Notes: generated by a model from the sequence alone, not told the origin. DNA of 64,000 nucleotides from Candidatus Poribacteria bacterium (GCA_022394755.1 JAGFCA010000017.1:1-64000); one strand, 5' to 3'. Numbered from the stretch's first letter, positions 35,997-45,312 are shown. Numbers and translations are program-made.

Positions 35997-37415
35997 ATGA
36001 ATATAATATGTATCTGTTTAGACACATTTCGGGCGGATATAATTGGTGAAGGGAAGAAGTTTAGCCATGTTCAAACACCGAACCTTGATGCGTTTGCATC
36101 TGATAGTGTTCGTTTTACAAATGCCTTTGGCGAGGGACAACCAACACTACAGATACGTCGAGGTAATTTTACTGGTATGCGTAGTTTTCCGTGGAAATAT
36201 AACTTTGACCGTCGTGGACATTGGCATCATGCCCCCGGATGGCATAAGATTCCACCTGAACAGGACACTATTGCAGAGGTATTATTAGATCGCGGTTATT
36301 TAACTGCGATTATTGCGGATACATATCATATGTTCAAACCGACAATGAATTTCTCTCGAGGATTTGCACATTTTGATTTCATTCGTGGACAAGAATCAGA
36401 TAATTGGAATAGTGGTGATCCGAGATTGATTGAAGATGTTTTACGTAAACATGTTCGTGAACCAATAGAGTGGAAACGGCATGTTGGTTTAGTTAACTAT
36501 CTTCTATCCCAAAGACATCGAAAAACAGAAGATGATTATAGTTGTGCACGGGTATTTCGTTCTGCTGCTGATTGGTTACAGGATAATCATACAGTTGGAC
36601 CATTCTTCTTATGGGTAGATAGTTTTGATCCGCATGAACCGTGGGATCCACCAAAATCTTACGCTGACATCTATATGCCAGATTATACAGGGAAAGATTT
36701 TATTATGGGGGGTGCTTCATCTGATGAGGAATTGGATAGGGTTGAAGCACTCTATCTTGGTGAGGTGACTTTTGTAGATAAGTGGGTTGGAGTATTATTA
36801 GATAAGATTGAATCACTAAACATCCGAGATGAAACGCTTGTACTTGTGATGTCTGATCATGGCACACAATTACGGGATCACGGTGGTTTTGGTAAGGGTG
36901 CAAATAAACTTCATCCATTCAATACCCAACTTAACCTAATGATCCGTCATCCTGATGGACCCCATGATAAAGATATATCCGCATTTGTACAGAATCATGA
37001 CATCATGCCTACTCTACTAAATATGGTTGATATACCGTGTGGATGGACAGATGGGGAAGATATGTGGCAACTTGTAAGAGGGGAGAAAGCCAATCTGCGT
37101 GAACGTATTATTACAGGTTGGGCAAGTTTTACAACCGGGAATGCAGTTGGTAGAGCAAGTGTACGTGATAACCGTTGGAATTTCTGTACTTCTATCGGAT
37201 ATAAAGACGAGAAAGGTGATCAATTATTTGATATACGTAGCGATCCTGAAGAAAGGAATAATATAGTCAGTGATCACCCAGACATTGTGTCAGAACGACG
37301 TAGGGATGTAGAAGCATTGATAGGACAGCCTTTACCTGGACAATTGATTGAAATATGTGATCCTGGACATGCCCCAATGCGTAAATGGTTACAGAAGAAG
37401 CTATCAGAGATGTAA
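35997..37415 (+). CDS. sulfatase-fold hydrolase with Thr at the nucleophile position
   Basis: 472 residues of the alkaline phosphatase/sulfatase superfamily. The metal motif CLDTFRADIIG (Asp9), the internal FLWVDSFDPHEPWDPP, MSDHGTQLRDHGGFGKG (metal Asp and His) and the C-terminal LFDIRSDPEERNNI are typical of sulfatase-like proteins. The usual C/S-x-P-S-R formylglycine site aligns with TLQIR, so the nucleophile is Thr50. Thr is the nucleophile in phosphodiesterases and phosphotransferases of the same fold, not in formylglycine sulfatases. There is no signal peptide, so it works in the cytoplasm, probably on a phosphate ester. AGAGGAGAG precedes the start, and the gene is coupled to pyrF. Confidence 0.85.
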   Translation: MNIICICLDTFRADIIGEGKKFSHVQTPNLDAFASDSVRFTNAFGEGQPTLQIRRGNFTGMRSFPWKYNFDRRGHWHHAPGWHKIPPEQDTIAEVLLDRGYLTAIIADTYHMFKPTMNFSRGFAHFDFIRGQESDNWNSGDPRLIEDVLRKHVREPIEWKRHVGLVNYLLSQRHRKTEDDYSCARVFRSAADWLQDNHTVGPFFLWVDSFDPHEPWDPPKSYADIYMPDYTGKDFIMGGASSDEELDRVEALYLGEVTFVDKWVGVLLDKIESLNIRDETLVLVMSDHGTQLRDHGGFGKGANKLHPFNTQLNLMIRHPDGPHDKDISAFVQNHDIMPTLLNMVDIPCGWTDGEDMWQLVRGEKANLRERIITGWASFTTGNAVGRASVRDNRWNFCTSIGYKDEKGDQLFDIRSDPEERNNIVSDHPDIVSERRRDVEALIGQPLPGQLIEICDPGHAPMRKWLQKKLSEM

Positions 37416-37445
37416 GAATTGGAAGTAAATTAATTTTCCTGAAAA

Positions 37446-39443
37446 TTATCTACCAACCAATCCCATGTCTTCTAAATCCCAGAGTAGAAGTGTCCCATTA
37501 TTGCTGCCACTTACAAGAATAGAACCGTCAGGTGAAAAGGCGAATTTAGTAGTTCCTGCACTATCTCCTGTACTGAATTGATGAGATAAAGATCTTGACT
37601 CCATATCATAAATTCTTATTAACCCACTGTGTGAACCAGTGATTATATTCTTTCCATCAGGAGAGATATCTAAACCAGATGGAGTTCCTCTTGCATCAAA
37701 AAAGTCCCCAATGTGTTCTTTAGTTTCTGTATTCCACACTTTTATTTCACCGTTCCAAAGAGCAGTAATTAGATTATTTTCTGGGGTGAATACAACTTCC
37801 TCAAAACCATTTTCGGCTTGAATTGGTAATGTTGTTTTTGTAAAATCATCAAGATTCCACAGATTAACTGTACCATCTTTACTTCCACTGGCAAACCACT
37901 TCCCATTAGGAGAAAATGCGACAGATCTCACATCCTCAGTATGTCCATCAAGAGTTTTATATAACTTTCGATTAGGTACATCCCACAAGAAAACTCTCCC
38001 ACGCCAATGACCACTTCCAAGAAGTTTCTCATCTGGAGAGAATGCTAAAGTTAGAACGAACTCGTCATATTTTCCAAGTGGTGGATAGAATTTCTGAGTC
38101 TCAGTATTCCATAACCGTACATCACCCCAACAACCAGAAGCGACAGTCTTACCGTCTTTTGAAAAGATCATGTCAAAAGCATACCATGGTGGTTTCGTCT
38201 GTATAATTTCTTGTGATATACCTGCTTCATCCAAATTTGTCTGTGTAATAACACCATCTGAACCACCACTAAGGAGCGTTGTACCGTTATTAATAAATTG
38301 AATGTCTTTGATAGATCCAGTATGTCCAAGTATTGTTAATGGTTCATTCCCGGTATTTACCTCCCATATCTTCGCTGTTCCATCATCACTACCACTCACA
38401 AGTTTTTCACCATCGGTTGAAAAGTGTAATGCTTTGATAGGAAGAGTATGTCCCATTAAGGTGCGTTTTAACAATTTATCTGGTTTTTTAGTTTTGTTAT
38501 TTCCTGTAATTGATCGTAATATCTTTGCTAATGAAGGTTGTTGATCTTTCTCTATATCCTGTGGATGTTTGTCTCCCTCTATATGCTGTGCAGGTACCAG
38601 ATTCCATAGATTGATTTTTCCTCCTGTGTCCCCACTGGCAAAGGTATTTCCATCAGGGGCAAAAACAATACTCTCTACATTGCGTGTATGTCCTTCGTAG
38701 GTTAGTAATTCCTCTCCAGATTTAGTATCCCAACTTTTAAGAGTTGTAGAACCACCAACAAGTATTTTACTATCTGGTGAAATGGCTAAAGACCAACCCT
38801 CATAAGGAATTGTGTGGAGTTTTTCTTTATTGAATGGATCCCATAGGAATAACTCACCTCTTGCAGCACTTGCTATATAATTTGAATCAGGTGATAAAGC
38901 TAAACCGTTAAAGAGTCCTACCTGATCACCAGTAAACGATAACACTTCTCGACCTGATTCAATCTCCCACATATGGTATTCAACATTACGATTCCAACTT
39001 AAGCAAGTCAGTAATCTACCATCAGGTGAAAATACCAAGGACTTTACACGTCCAATTCTCTCCTTCATTACCGTAATGAGTTCACCTTTATTGACATCCC
39101 ATAATTCTACAGCACCCCCTAATACCCAGTTACCTATAGCAAGTGTATTACCATCTGGTGAAAAAGCAATACAATTTACGGTCCGTACACCCCGTGGATT
39201 TACTTTAAGTAAAGAGATTTCAGTTCCTGTATGTGCATCATAGATCCACACGCCAATATCAGTACCGACAGCCAATTGCGTGCCATCAGGAGACAACATC
39301 ATATCGTTGATACCACCTTTTCCAATACGCATTATCGCTCTATCAGGTAAGTGCCATTGTGTGTAGTCTTGAACTTGACTGGAAGAATGGAATACAATGA
39401 ATTGGAATAGTATGCACAATAGGATAAGAAATTTCTTTATCAT
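37446..39443 (-). CDS. secreted WD40 beta-propeller protein
   Basis: 665 residues: signal peptide (to about residue 23), then at least twelve WD40 repeats over the entire length (typical units FSPDGKWFASGSKDGTVNLWN and GHTLPIKALHFSTDGEKLVSGS), enough for two propellers. The start of the mature part (WHLPDRAIMRIGKGGINDMMLSPDG) is shared with the WD40 genes at 40456-41496 and 42817-45312, so the three are paralogues. WD40 propellers are binding platforms; the partner is unknown and no catalytic domain is seen. A short linker near residue 290 is rich in Lys, Asp and Gln. AAGGAAAATACC precedes the start. Confidence 0.9.
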   Translation of the reverse strand: MIKKFLILLCILFQFIVFHSSSQVQDYTQWHLPDRAIMRIGKGGINDMMLSPDGTQLAVGTDIGVWIYDAHTGTEISLLKVNPRGVRTVNCIAFSPDGNTLAIGNWVLGGAVELWDVNKGELITVMKERIGRVKSLVFSPDGRLLTCLSWNRNVEYHMWEIESGREVLSFTGDQVGLFNGLALSPDSNYIASAARGELFLWDPFNKEKLHTIPYEGWSLAISPDSKILVGGSTTLKSWDTKSGEELLTYEGHTRNVESIVFAPDGNTFASGDTGGKINLWNLVPAQHIEGDKHPQDIEKDQQPSLAKILRSITGNNKTKKPDKLLKRTLMGHTLPIKALHFSTDGEKLVSGSDDGTAKIWEVNTGNEPLTILGHTGSIKDIQFINNGTTLLSGGSDGVITQTNLDEAGISQEIIQTKPPWYAFDMIFSKDGKTVASGCWGDVRLWNTETQKFYPPLGKYDEFVLTLAFSPDEKLLGSGHWRGRVFLWDVPNRKLYKTLDGHTEDVRSVAFSPNGKWFASGSKDGTVNLWNLDDFTKTTLPIQAENGFEEVVFTPENNLITALWNGEIKVWNTETKEHIGDFFDARGTPSGLDISPDGKNIITGSHSGLIRIYDMESRSLSHQFSTGDSAGTTKFAFSPDGSILVSGSNNGTLLLWDLEDMGLVGR

Positions 39444-39587
39444 GGTATTTTCCTTATAATTTAGTTTTTAGTAGTTTGTTTACGGTTGTAGTTTTGATCT
39501 TTAACGTGTGTGAGTACTGAAGTTGTTAATATTAATTGTTTTAAAATGATGCCACTTACACGCAAACCTGCACGCAGCAATTTTTCG

Positions 39588-39608
39588 AACCCTTATTCTA
39601 TAAGGGTT
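39588..39608. other. short perfect hairpin between WD40 genes
   Basis: AACCCTTAT, a 3-base loop, then ATAAGGGTT. It lies in the 250-base gap between the split WD40 gene and the next. T-runs on its left and a T-rich tail on its right fit a weak terminator for either direction; it could equally be in the leader of the gene starting at 39443. Confidence 0.45.
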
Positions 39609-39693
39609 TACGATTTTAAAGGCACCAATTCTTCGTGAATCACGTATGTTATATTTATTATAACTTTATCACCTTGTTAGTTATTCTTTTATT

Positions 39694-40446
39694 TTATAGC
39701 TTTGCATGTAACATCTGAGTTAATTTATCCCAGTCCCAAATTAGTATAGTTCCATCATCACTTCCACTTGCGAGTGTTTTTCCATCCGACGAGAATTCCA
39801 GGCTTCTAATCCAACCATTGTGTCCACGAAGAACAACTCCAGGGCTATTACTCAAATTATTTAAATCCCACAATTGGATTATATTACCTGTATCTGTCCC
39901 AACAACTATATTTTCATCAGAAGAAAACAGAACTTCAATGACAGCCCCACGATATCCATGTTGTCGTGTAATTTGAGTTTTTTTCTCAATATCCCACACC
40001 CGCATTGTACTATCCCAACTACCACTTGCTATTAACTTCCCATTAGGTGAAAATGCTATAGATTCTATTCTATCAGAATGTCCTTGAAGAACAGATAGTA
40101 AAGTTCCTTTCTTTGTATCCCAAATTTTGATTATACCATCCTTTCCTGCACCAGCAATTCTGTTTCCATCTGGAGAGAATGTCAAAGTTATGATAGCCTC
40201 CTTAAACTTTGTGCGTATTGATAAGAGTTCTGTTCCAGAAGTTATATCCCAAAGACGAATTCTCTTATTTGTATATCCATTAGCTACTATAGTACGATCA
40301 GGTGAGAAGGCAATTGAATAATATCCTCCTTTATGTTTCTTAAAATTCTTTTTTTCTTTTTGTGTGGCTGTAGTGACATTGTAGATATATAGGTTAAATC
40401 CAACATCTGCAAATAACAAGTCTTTACTATCGTTTGTAAATGCCAT
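39694..40446 (-). CDS. WD40 fragment, downstream part of a split gene
   Basis: 250 codons encoding six WD40 blades (AFSPNGKLIASGSWDSTMRVWD, EFSSDGKTLASGSDDGTILIWD), with no signal peptide. It lies in the same frame as the gene upstream, 9 bases after its TGA. The sequence runs HSG-stop-FWGMAFTNDSK, which would be a normal WD40 strand (HSGWFWGMAF) if the stop were Trp. So it is the C-terminal half of a 600-codon gene. Separate initiation at ATG 40446 is conceivable (GGGGG lies directly before it, poorly spaced), but a secreted propeller half without a signal would be mislocated. Confidence 0.75.
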   Translation of the reverse strand: MAFTNDSKDLLFADVGFNLYIYNVTTATQKEKKNFKKHKGGYYSIAFSPDRTIVANGYTNKRIRLWDITSGTELLSIRTKFKEAIITLTFSPDGNRIAGAGKDGIIKIWDTKKGTLLSVLQGHSDRIESIAFSPNGKLIASGSWDSTMRVWDIEKKTQITRQHGYRGAVIEVLFSSDENIVVGTDTGNIIQLWDLNNLSNSPGVVLRGHNGWIRSLEFSSDGKTLASGSDDGTILIWDWDKLTQMLHAKL

Positions 40447-40455
40447 CCCCCAAAA

Positions 40456-41496
40456 TCAACCTGAATGCTTTTCTATTACAACGGGACTTTTACTACGAGT
40501 ATTGCTATCCCAAAGATTAATTACACCGCGTGCAGTTCCAGCCACTGTATTGCCATTCGGTGCAAATCCCATCCTTTCCACTGATAGTGGGTAACCAGAT
40601 ATAATTCCAATTTGTTTTCCTGAATTAGCATTCCATAAACGAACAGTACTATCCCAACTACCGGATGCAACTATCTTGTTATTAGGTGAATATGCTACAG
40701 CCCTTATTCTGTCTGTATGTCCGTAGTAGGACATCAACTTCGTTCTTGAATCAAGATTCCACGATTGTACTGACCCGCCAAAACCCCCGCCTACAAGGCT
40801 TTTTCCATCGGCAGAAAAAGCTAATGTCTGTGCATTAAACAAATCAGTGAGAGTAAATTTTCGTTTTTGCGTTGGTACATCCCATAGATGGATTTTGTTA
40901 TCCTCACCACTACTTGCGAGAGTCTTTCCATTAGATGAAAATGCTAAACCATTTACACTCTTTTTGTGTGCTTTGATAGAGGCTATTTGCTGACCTGATT
41001 GTATATTCCATAAGGTGATAGATCCAGATCCTGTACCAACGGCAAGTATACTTGCATCATTTGTAATTGCAGATGACCAAATATACCCTATACCTTGTAT
41101 CCGTTTGTAAAGTTTACCAATATTGACAAAATTAGGGTCTTCTACTGATTGAAGATCCCAAATGTACATTTTACCAAATTCGGCGGCTGCTATAATGGCT
41201 TTACCATCATTGGCAAAACTAAAAGTAAAAATTGCGTCTTGATTTGATTGAAGGAATCTAACTTGCTTGTTTGATTGTACATCATATAGAAAGATTCCAA
41301 TACTGGATCCTACAGCATACATAGATCCATCAGGTGTAAACTTTATATCGGAGATTTCGCCTTTTCCATAACGGATTTTTGCCCCTTCAGGTAAATTCAA
41401 TTGTGAGTAGTCTTGGGCGTGTATGCAGGTTTGTGCAATAAAAAGCAGAAAGATTAATCCTACTTGAATCATGAATGCTTTTTTCACTTTTTTCAT
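40456..41496 (-). CDS. secreted WD40 protein, upstream part interrupted by TGA
   Basis: 346 codons: signal peptide (to about residue 26), the paralogue-family opening LPEGAKIRYGKGEISDIKFTPDG and some seven WD40 blades. It ends in EKHSG followed by TGA at 40456-40458. The next codons in the same frame continue a WD40 strand and then six more repeats, so the intact gene would span 39694-41496. TAGGAGCATCC precedes the start. As it stands the product is a secreted, probably incomplete propeller. TGA acts as a normal stop in other genes here, so recoding is unlikely; a nonsense mutation or stop readthrough are the options. Confidence 0.75.
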   Translation of the reverse strand: MKKVKKAFMIQVGLIFLLFIAQTCIHAQDYSQLNLPEGAKIRYGKGEISDIKFTPDGSMYAVGSSIGIFLYDVQSNKQVRFLQSNQDAIFTFSFANDGKAIIAAAEFGKMYIWDLQSVEDPNFVNIGKLYKRIQGIGYIWSSAITNDASILAVGTGSGSITLWNIQSGQQIASIKAHKKSVNGLAFSSNGKTLASSGEDNKIHLWDVPTQKRKFTLTDLFNAQTLAFSADGKSLVGGGFGGSVQSWNLDSRTKLMSYYGHTDRIRAVAYSPNNKIVASGSWDSTVRLWNANSGKQIGIISGYPLSVERMGFAPNGNTVAGTARGVINLWDSNTRSKSPVVIEKHSG

Positions 41497-41951
41497 AGGA
41501 TGCTCCTATTTTTTTCTATTTCATGTTAGGTTTATGTGGGTAACTATAAGAAAAGGTGAATACATTAATAACTTGGCATATACCTGTCAGAAACTGTCTA
41601 AACTATAGTTAATTTCCTGATTTAACTCTGAATTTATAATAAAGGATTACTACATTATACAGTATAAAATAACATAATGTGTATACTGTTTTTTATTCGT
41701 GTAACAGTTCTGTATACGATGTAGCACGTTTTGAATGTTTTTCTTAAAGATAGTAATGGAATGTTCAGTTTTTTCTTAGGAGAGACCTATATGATTTAAT
41801 CAAGTCACCAGAGTTTATAGGGTGTGTAATGGTGTTGTTTATATCAAGTCGGTTACATACTCGAAAAATTATTGATTATGGCATTCATTTTTAGTATAAT
41901 ATCAGTTAGGAAGATAAACTCCAAAATTTTGAATATTTTAAGGAAAAGAAT
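41497..41951. other. divergent intergenic region
   Basis: 455 bases between the split WD40 gene (minus) and the flavin reductase gene (plus). It contains a good promoter at 41872-41900 facing the reductase gene; no other structure was seen. Confidence 0.45.
41872..41900 (+). promoter_or_regulatory. sigma-70-type promoter of the reductase gene
   Basis: TTGATT (41872-41877), exactly 17 bases, then a perfect TATAAT (41895-41900). Transcription would start near 41908, giving a leader of about 45 bases that contains the AAGGAA ribosome binding site of the gene at 41952. Confidence 0.7.
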
Positions 41952-42722
41952 ATGCAACGTAAGAGCTCCCGGTCAAAATACTGTATGGGTGAACTGATAG
42001 AACGTGAAGATTTTTCTGAAGATTTAGCGGCATTTAAATTCAAAACTGATCAAAAACTCCCGTTTATTCCAGGACAATATGCGACAATAGGTTTTGAAGT
42101 AAATGAAAAGATTGTTCAAAGACCTTATTCCATTGTATCATCACCTCACGAGGATTTTATGGAGGTGTTTGTGGAATTGGTCCCTGAAGGTGCTACAACC
42201 CCTCTGTTTTGGGAATTGAAACTTGGGGATAGTGTTTATATCAGGGATCGTCTTGTTGGGAAGTTTGTTATGGATGTGGATAGTGGCATGACGCGTCATG
42301 TTATGGCTGGAACGGTTACAGGTGCTGCCCCTTATATCAGTATTGCTCGTACGCTGAAGATAGAACAGGAACAGGGTAAAGCGAATCCACATGAGATTCT
42401 TACGATTGTCGGTGCGAGTCGTTCTTGGGAACTTGGATATTATATGGATGAACTGAATGAACTTGCCGCTCAAGAAGAATGGTTTAGTTTTGTTCCAACT
42501 GTGAGTCGTCCTTGGGAAGATGAAAAGTGGGAAGGTGAAAGTGGACGTGCTGAAGATGTTATCCGCAAATATGGGGATGAGTTAGGGTATGACCATACAA
42601 ATTCAGTTGTTTATGCATGTGGACATCCACAGATGATTGAGAATTCTAAGGCTATTTGGGCACGTGCGCGTTTTCCTGAGGAACGGATTAAAGAAGAAAA
42701 GTTCTTTGTAATTAAGGAGTAG
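41952..42722 (+). CDS. ferredoxin--NADP(+) reductase
   Basis: 256 residues, the length of the bacterial FNR (Fpr) subclass. The N-terminal FAD barrel has PGQYATIGF and RPYSIVSSP (residues 57-65). The C-terminal NADP domain has AGTVTGAAPYISIARTL, IVGASRSWELGYY and VVYACGHPQMIENSK (Cys223), and the end VIKE is close to the FAD-stacking end of this group. It would pass electrons between NADPH and ferredoxin or flavodoxin, for example for radical SAM and biosynthetic enzymes such as MtaB, or for oxidative-stress defence. AAGGAAAAG precedes the start; its own promoter and terminator are visible. Confidence 0.9.
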   Translation: MQRKSSRSKYCMGELIEREDFSEDLAAFKFKTDQKLPFIPGQYATIGFEVNEKIVQRPYSIVSSPHEDFMEVFVELVPEGATTPLFWELKLGDSVYIRDRLVGKFVMDVDSGMTRHVMAGTVTGAAPYISIARTLKIEQEQGKANPHEILTIVGASRSWELGYYMDELNELAAQEEWFSFVPTVSRPWEDEKWEGESGRAEDVIRKYGDELGYDHTNSVVYACGHPQMIENSKAIWARARFPEERIKEEKFFVIKE

Positions 42723-42763
42723 TGATTTAGGAAGATAATATAAGAATTCAATGAGTTTAAAGT

Positions 42764-42802
42764 AAAGCGGGAACTGAGGTGGTGTACTTCAGTTACCGCT
42801 TT
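42764..42802. terminator. intrinsic terminator between convergent genes
   Basis: AAAGCGG-G-AACTGA pairs with TCAGTT-A-CCGCTTT around an 11-base loop, with one mismatch, followed by TTCTTG on the plus strand. It ends the reductase transcript and faces the protease gene that ends at 42817. Confidence 0.8.
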
Positions 42803-42816
42803 TCTTGTTAAGTGTA

Positions 42817-45312
42817 TTATCTTACTTTTTTTAATAAGTCTTTCAGGTAATTTGACGGGACAGCGAAGTTTATGTTCTGTGTACGGTTAACTTTCACTTT
42901 GGGATCAATTGTAAAATACGCAAGTGTAGCAACGCCTATAACCTCACTATTGCTATTTAATATAGCTCCACCACTACTTCCTGGTGATACAGGAGCAGTG
43001 ATCTGTATCCACTTATTTGGTTCAATTCCTCTTATGCTACTGACTATCCCTTGTGAGAATGTGCCTTCCCAACCTTGTGGATTTCCAACTGCATATATGC
43101 TCTCTCCAATTTCTATATTATCACTATTAGCAAGTGGAAGAGTAGGTGTATTAATTCTATTTATAATTAAAATTGCTAAATCATGTGACTTATCTAAAAT
43201 TGGTGCTCTAATCACTTTAATCCACTTTTCCTCTCCTACATGGCTAACATAAATACTTGAAGCTTTATCAATTACATGATAATTTGTCGCTATTTTTCCT
43301 GGAGCAATAAAAAAACCACTGCCAATTCCACTGGAATCTCCTTTTGAATCGTAGGTTTGAATATATACTGAAGACACTCTTGCTTTACTTGCAATTTCTT
43401 GCACACTAAGGGTAGGTTTGTTAGATTCTTGCTTATAATTATTAATATACCGAACTTTCTCATTTGTTGTTAGATTTTTTGGTATGTTAATATTTTGTTT
43501 AATATTTCTATAATCACAAATAAATATCGAACCGTTTTCACAACCAACAATTACTGATGTTTCATCCTTTGAGAAAATAATTGAAGTTATTTCACTTGGA
43601 TATGGTAGTAATGAAACTTGTCCCTTGCTTTCAAATTTCTGTTTAAATTGAGTCAATAAAATCTGCCCTTTTTTATTTCCAATTAGAAGCATTGAATCTT
43701 CATTTCGAAATCCTAAAGCAGTTATAGTTCCTATTGGACCTAAATCAATTCCAGTACCTATTTCTCTCCCAGTTAAAGCATCCCATTTCCTAAGTGTACC
43801 ATTTTCCTCCCCACTGAATAATATTCTTCCATCTGATGAAAATGTTAATGAAGTGATAGGATGTTGTGCCCCGGTTAATTTCTTTAATAATCTTTCAGCT
43901 TGGATGTTAAATATATAGATGTTCCCGTCTGCACCACCAGTAGCGATTACAGAATTTCTCGGTGATATAGCTAAAGCTGAGATTCCATGAGGATTTCCAT
44001 TAAATCTTTGAGAAACAGTTGTCATCTGAATTGAATTATTGTTACTAAGTATTTTCTCCACTTCAGATAAAAATACTGTTCCATCATAACTACCACCACT
44101 TGCAACCTGTTTTCCATCGTTAGAAAACATCACAGATTGTGTTAAATCAAAATGGTCACGGATAGTAGACAATTCACTGCTTGTTCCTGCATCCCAGATA
44201 CGAAGTTTTCCATCTAAACCTGTGCCACTTGCTCGGATTCGATTATCTTCTGTATATACTAAAGCTTTAATTCCACCTGTATGCCCCGAAATGGCAAACT
44301 TCATCCTCTCACCAATTACATCCCAAACAAGTACTGTTCCATCTGGACTTCCACTTACAATAATAGTACTATCAGTTGAACAGTCAAGTACTGAAACATG
44401 GTCTTTATGACCTGTTAATGGATTCTGTTGTTCTTTATATGTCTCTGTATTCCATATGTGTATTAATTTGTCTGCGCTACCTGTAACAATTGAATTCCCA
44501 TTGGATAAATAACTAACTGTATAGACAGGACTGTCATGTAAAATTGTCTCGTCAAGTTGACCGCCAACACCAACTAAACTCCAGACCCTAACAGTTTGGT
44601 CAGTACTTGCACTGGCTAATTCCTTTCTATCAGGTGAAAAAACCACCTCTTCTACAGGCTTAGTATGTTCAGTAAATATGTAAATCTGATCCCCTGTATT
44701 GGCATCCCATACTTGAATAGTCCCATCTACACTTCCACCTGCTACTAATTGATTATCAAATGAAAAAGCAACAGTCAAGACTGTATCTCTATATGGCAGT
44801 AATTTCGACTTCATAGTATCTCTTTGATGAGTACTAAGGTTTTTAAGATTCCAAAGTCTGATATTATTGTCAGCCCCAGCACTTGCAAGTTTTGTTCCAT
44901 CTGGAGAGTATATCAAATCATAGATAGTCTTATTATGTCCTCTGAGGGTGGGTATTTCAACTTCTTGATTTTTTGTAGTATCCCAAATTCTTATGGTATT
45001 ATCTTGATGCGCAGCTGCAATGAATCTTCCGTCGGGTGAATATGAAATTGCATTTGCACCTCCCATGACTCCTTCAAAGCTATTCACTTCAATACCAGTC
45101 ATGCTATTATATATCCATATTCCAATAGTAGTTGCTACAGCAAAATTCTCATTATTCGGTGAGAATTCTATGTCCTGAATCCATCCCTTCCCTAAACGTT
45201 TTTCAACGAAATCTGGAAGTGTATTCTGTAAGTTTTGTTGTGCAATTAATTGTGATGTGATGAATAAAAAAGAGATATTACAGATTAATAACAAAAATAA
45301 TAGTTTTCTCAT
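42817..45312 (-). CDS. secreted WD40 propeller fused to trypsin-like serine protease
   Basis: 831 residues. Signal peptide (to about 24), the paralogue opening LPDFVEKRLGKGWIQDIEFSP, then about thirteen WD40 units through about residue 615 (two propellers). After a short Lys/Asn linker, residues about 645-831 form an S1C (HtrA/DegP-type) protease with a complete triad: His679 (TNYHVID), Asp711 (KSHDLAIL) and Ser780 (PGSSGGAIL); the end NINFAVPSNYLKDLL is typical. No PDZ domain follows, so the propeller may take over substrate binding or regulation. A periplasmic or outer-surface regulated protease is likely. AAGGTAGAAT precedes the start. Confidence 0.92.
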   Translation of the reverse strand: MRKLLFLLLICNISFLFITSQLIAQQNLQNTLPDFVEKRLGKGWIQDIEFSPNNENFAVATTIGIWIYNSMTGIEVNSFEGVMGGANAISYSPDGRFIAAAHQDNTIRIWDTTKNQEVEIPTLRGHNKTIYDLIYSPDGTKLASAGADNNIRLWNLKNLSTHQRDTMKSKLLPYRDTVLTVAFSFDNQLVAGGSVDGTIQVWDANTGDQIYIFTEHTKPVEEVVFSPDRKELASASTDQTVRVWSLVGVGGQLDETILHDSPVYTVSYLSNGNSIVTGSADKLIHIWNTETYKEQQNPLTGHKDHVSVLDCSTDSTIIVSGSPDGTVLVWDVIGERMKFAISGHTGGIKALVYTEDNRIRASGTGLDGKLRIWDAGTSSELSTIRDHFDLTQSVMFSNDGKQVASGGSYDGTVFLSEVEKILSNNNSIQMTTVSQRFNGNPHGISALAISPRNSVIATGGADGNIYIFNIQAERLLKKLTGAQHPITSLTFSSDGRILFSGEENGTLRKWDALTGREIGTGIDLGPIGTITALGFRNEDSMLLIGNKKGQILLTQFKQKFESKGQVSLLPYPSEITSIIFSKDETSVIVGCENGSIFICDYRNIKQNINIPKNLTTNEKVRYINNYKQESNKPTLSVQEIASKARVSSVYIQTYDSKGDSSGIGSGFFIAPGKIATNYHVIDKASSIYVSHVGEEKWIKVIRAPILDKSHDLAILIINRINTPTLPLANSDNIEIGESIYAVGNPQGWEGTFSQGIVSSIRGIEPNKWIQITAPVSPGSSGGAILNSNSEVIGVATLAYFTIDPKVKVNRTQNINFAVPSNYLKDLLKKVR

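Noticed and set aside
37431..37448. TAATTTTC/GAAAATTA palindrome as a terminator between convergent genes
   Set aside because: Two-base loop and all-AT stem overlapping the stop codon; too weak.
39694..41496. TGA recoded as Trp throughout the genome
   Set aside because: TGA ends other well-defined genes at the expected family length, for example at 8232-8234, and Trp is encoded by TGG everywhere else.
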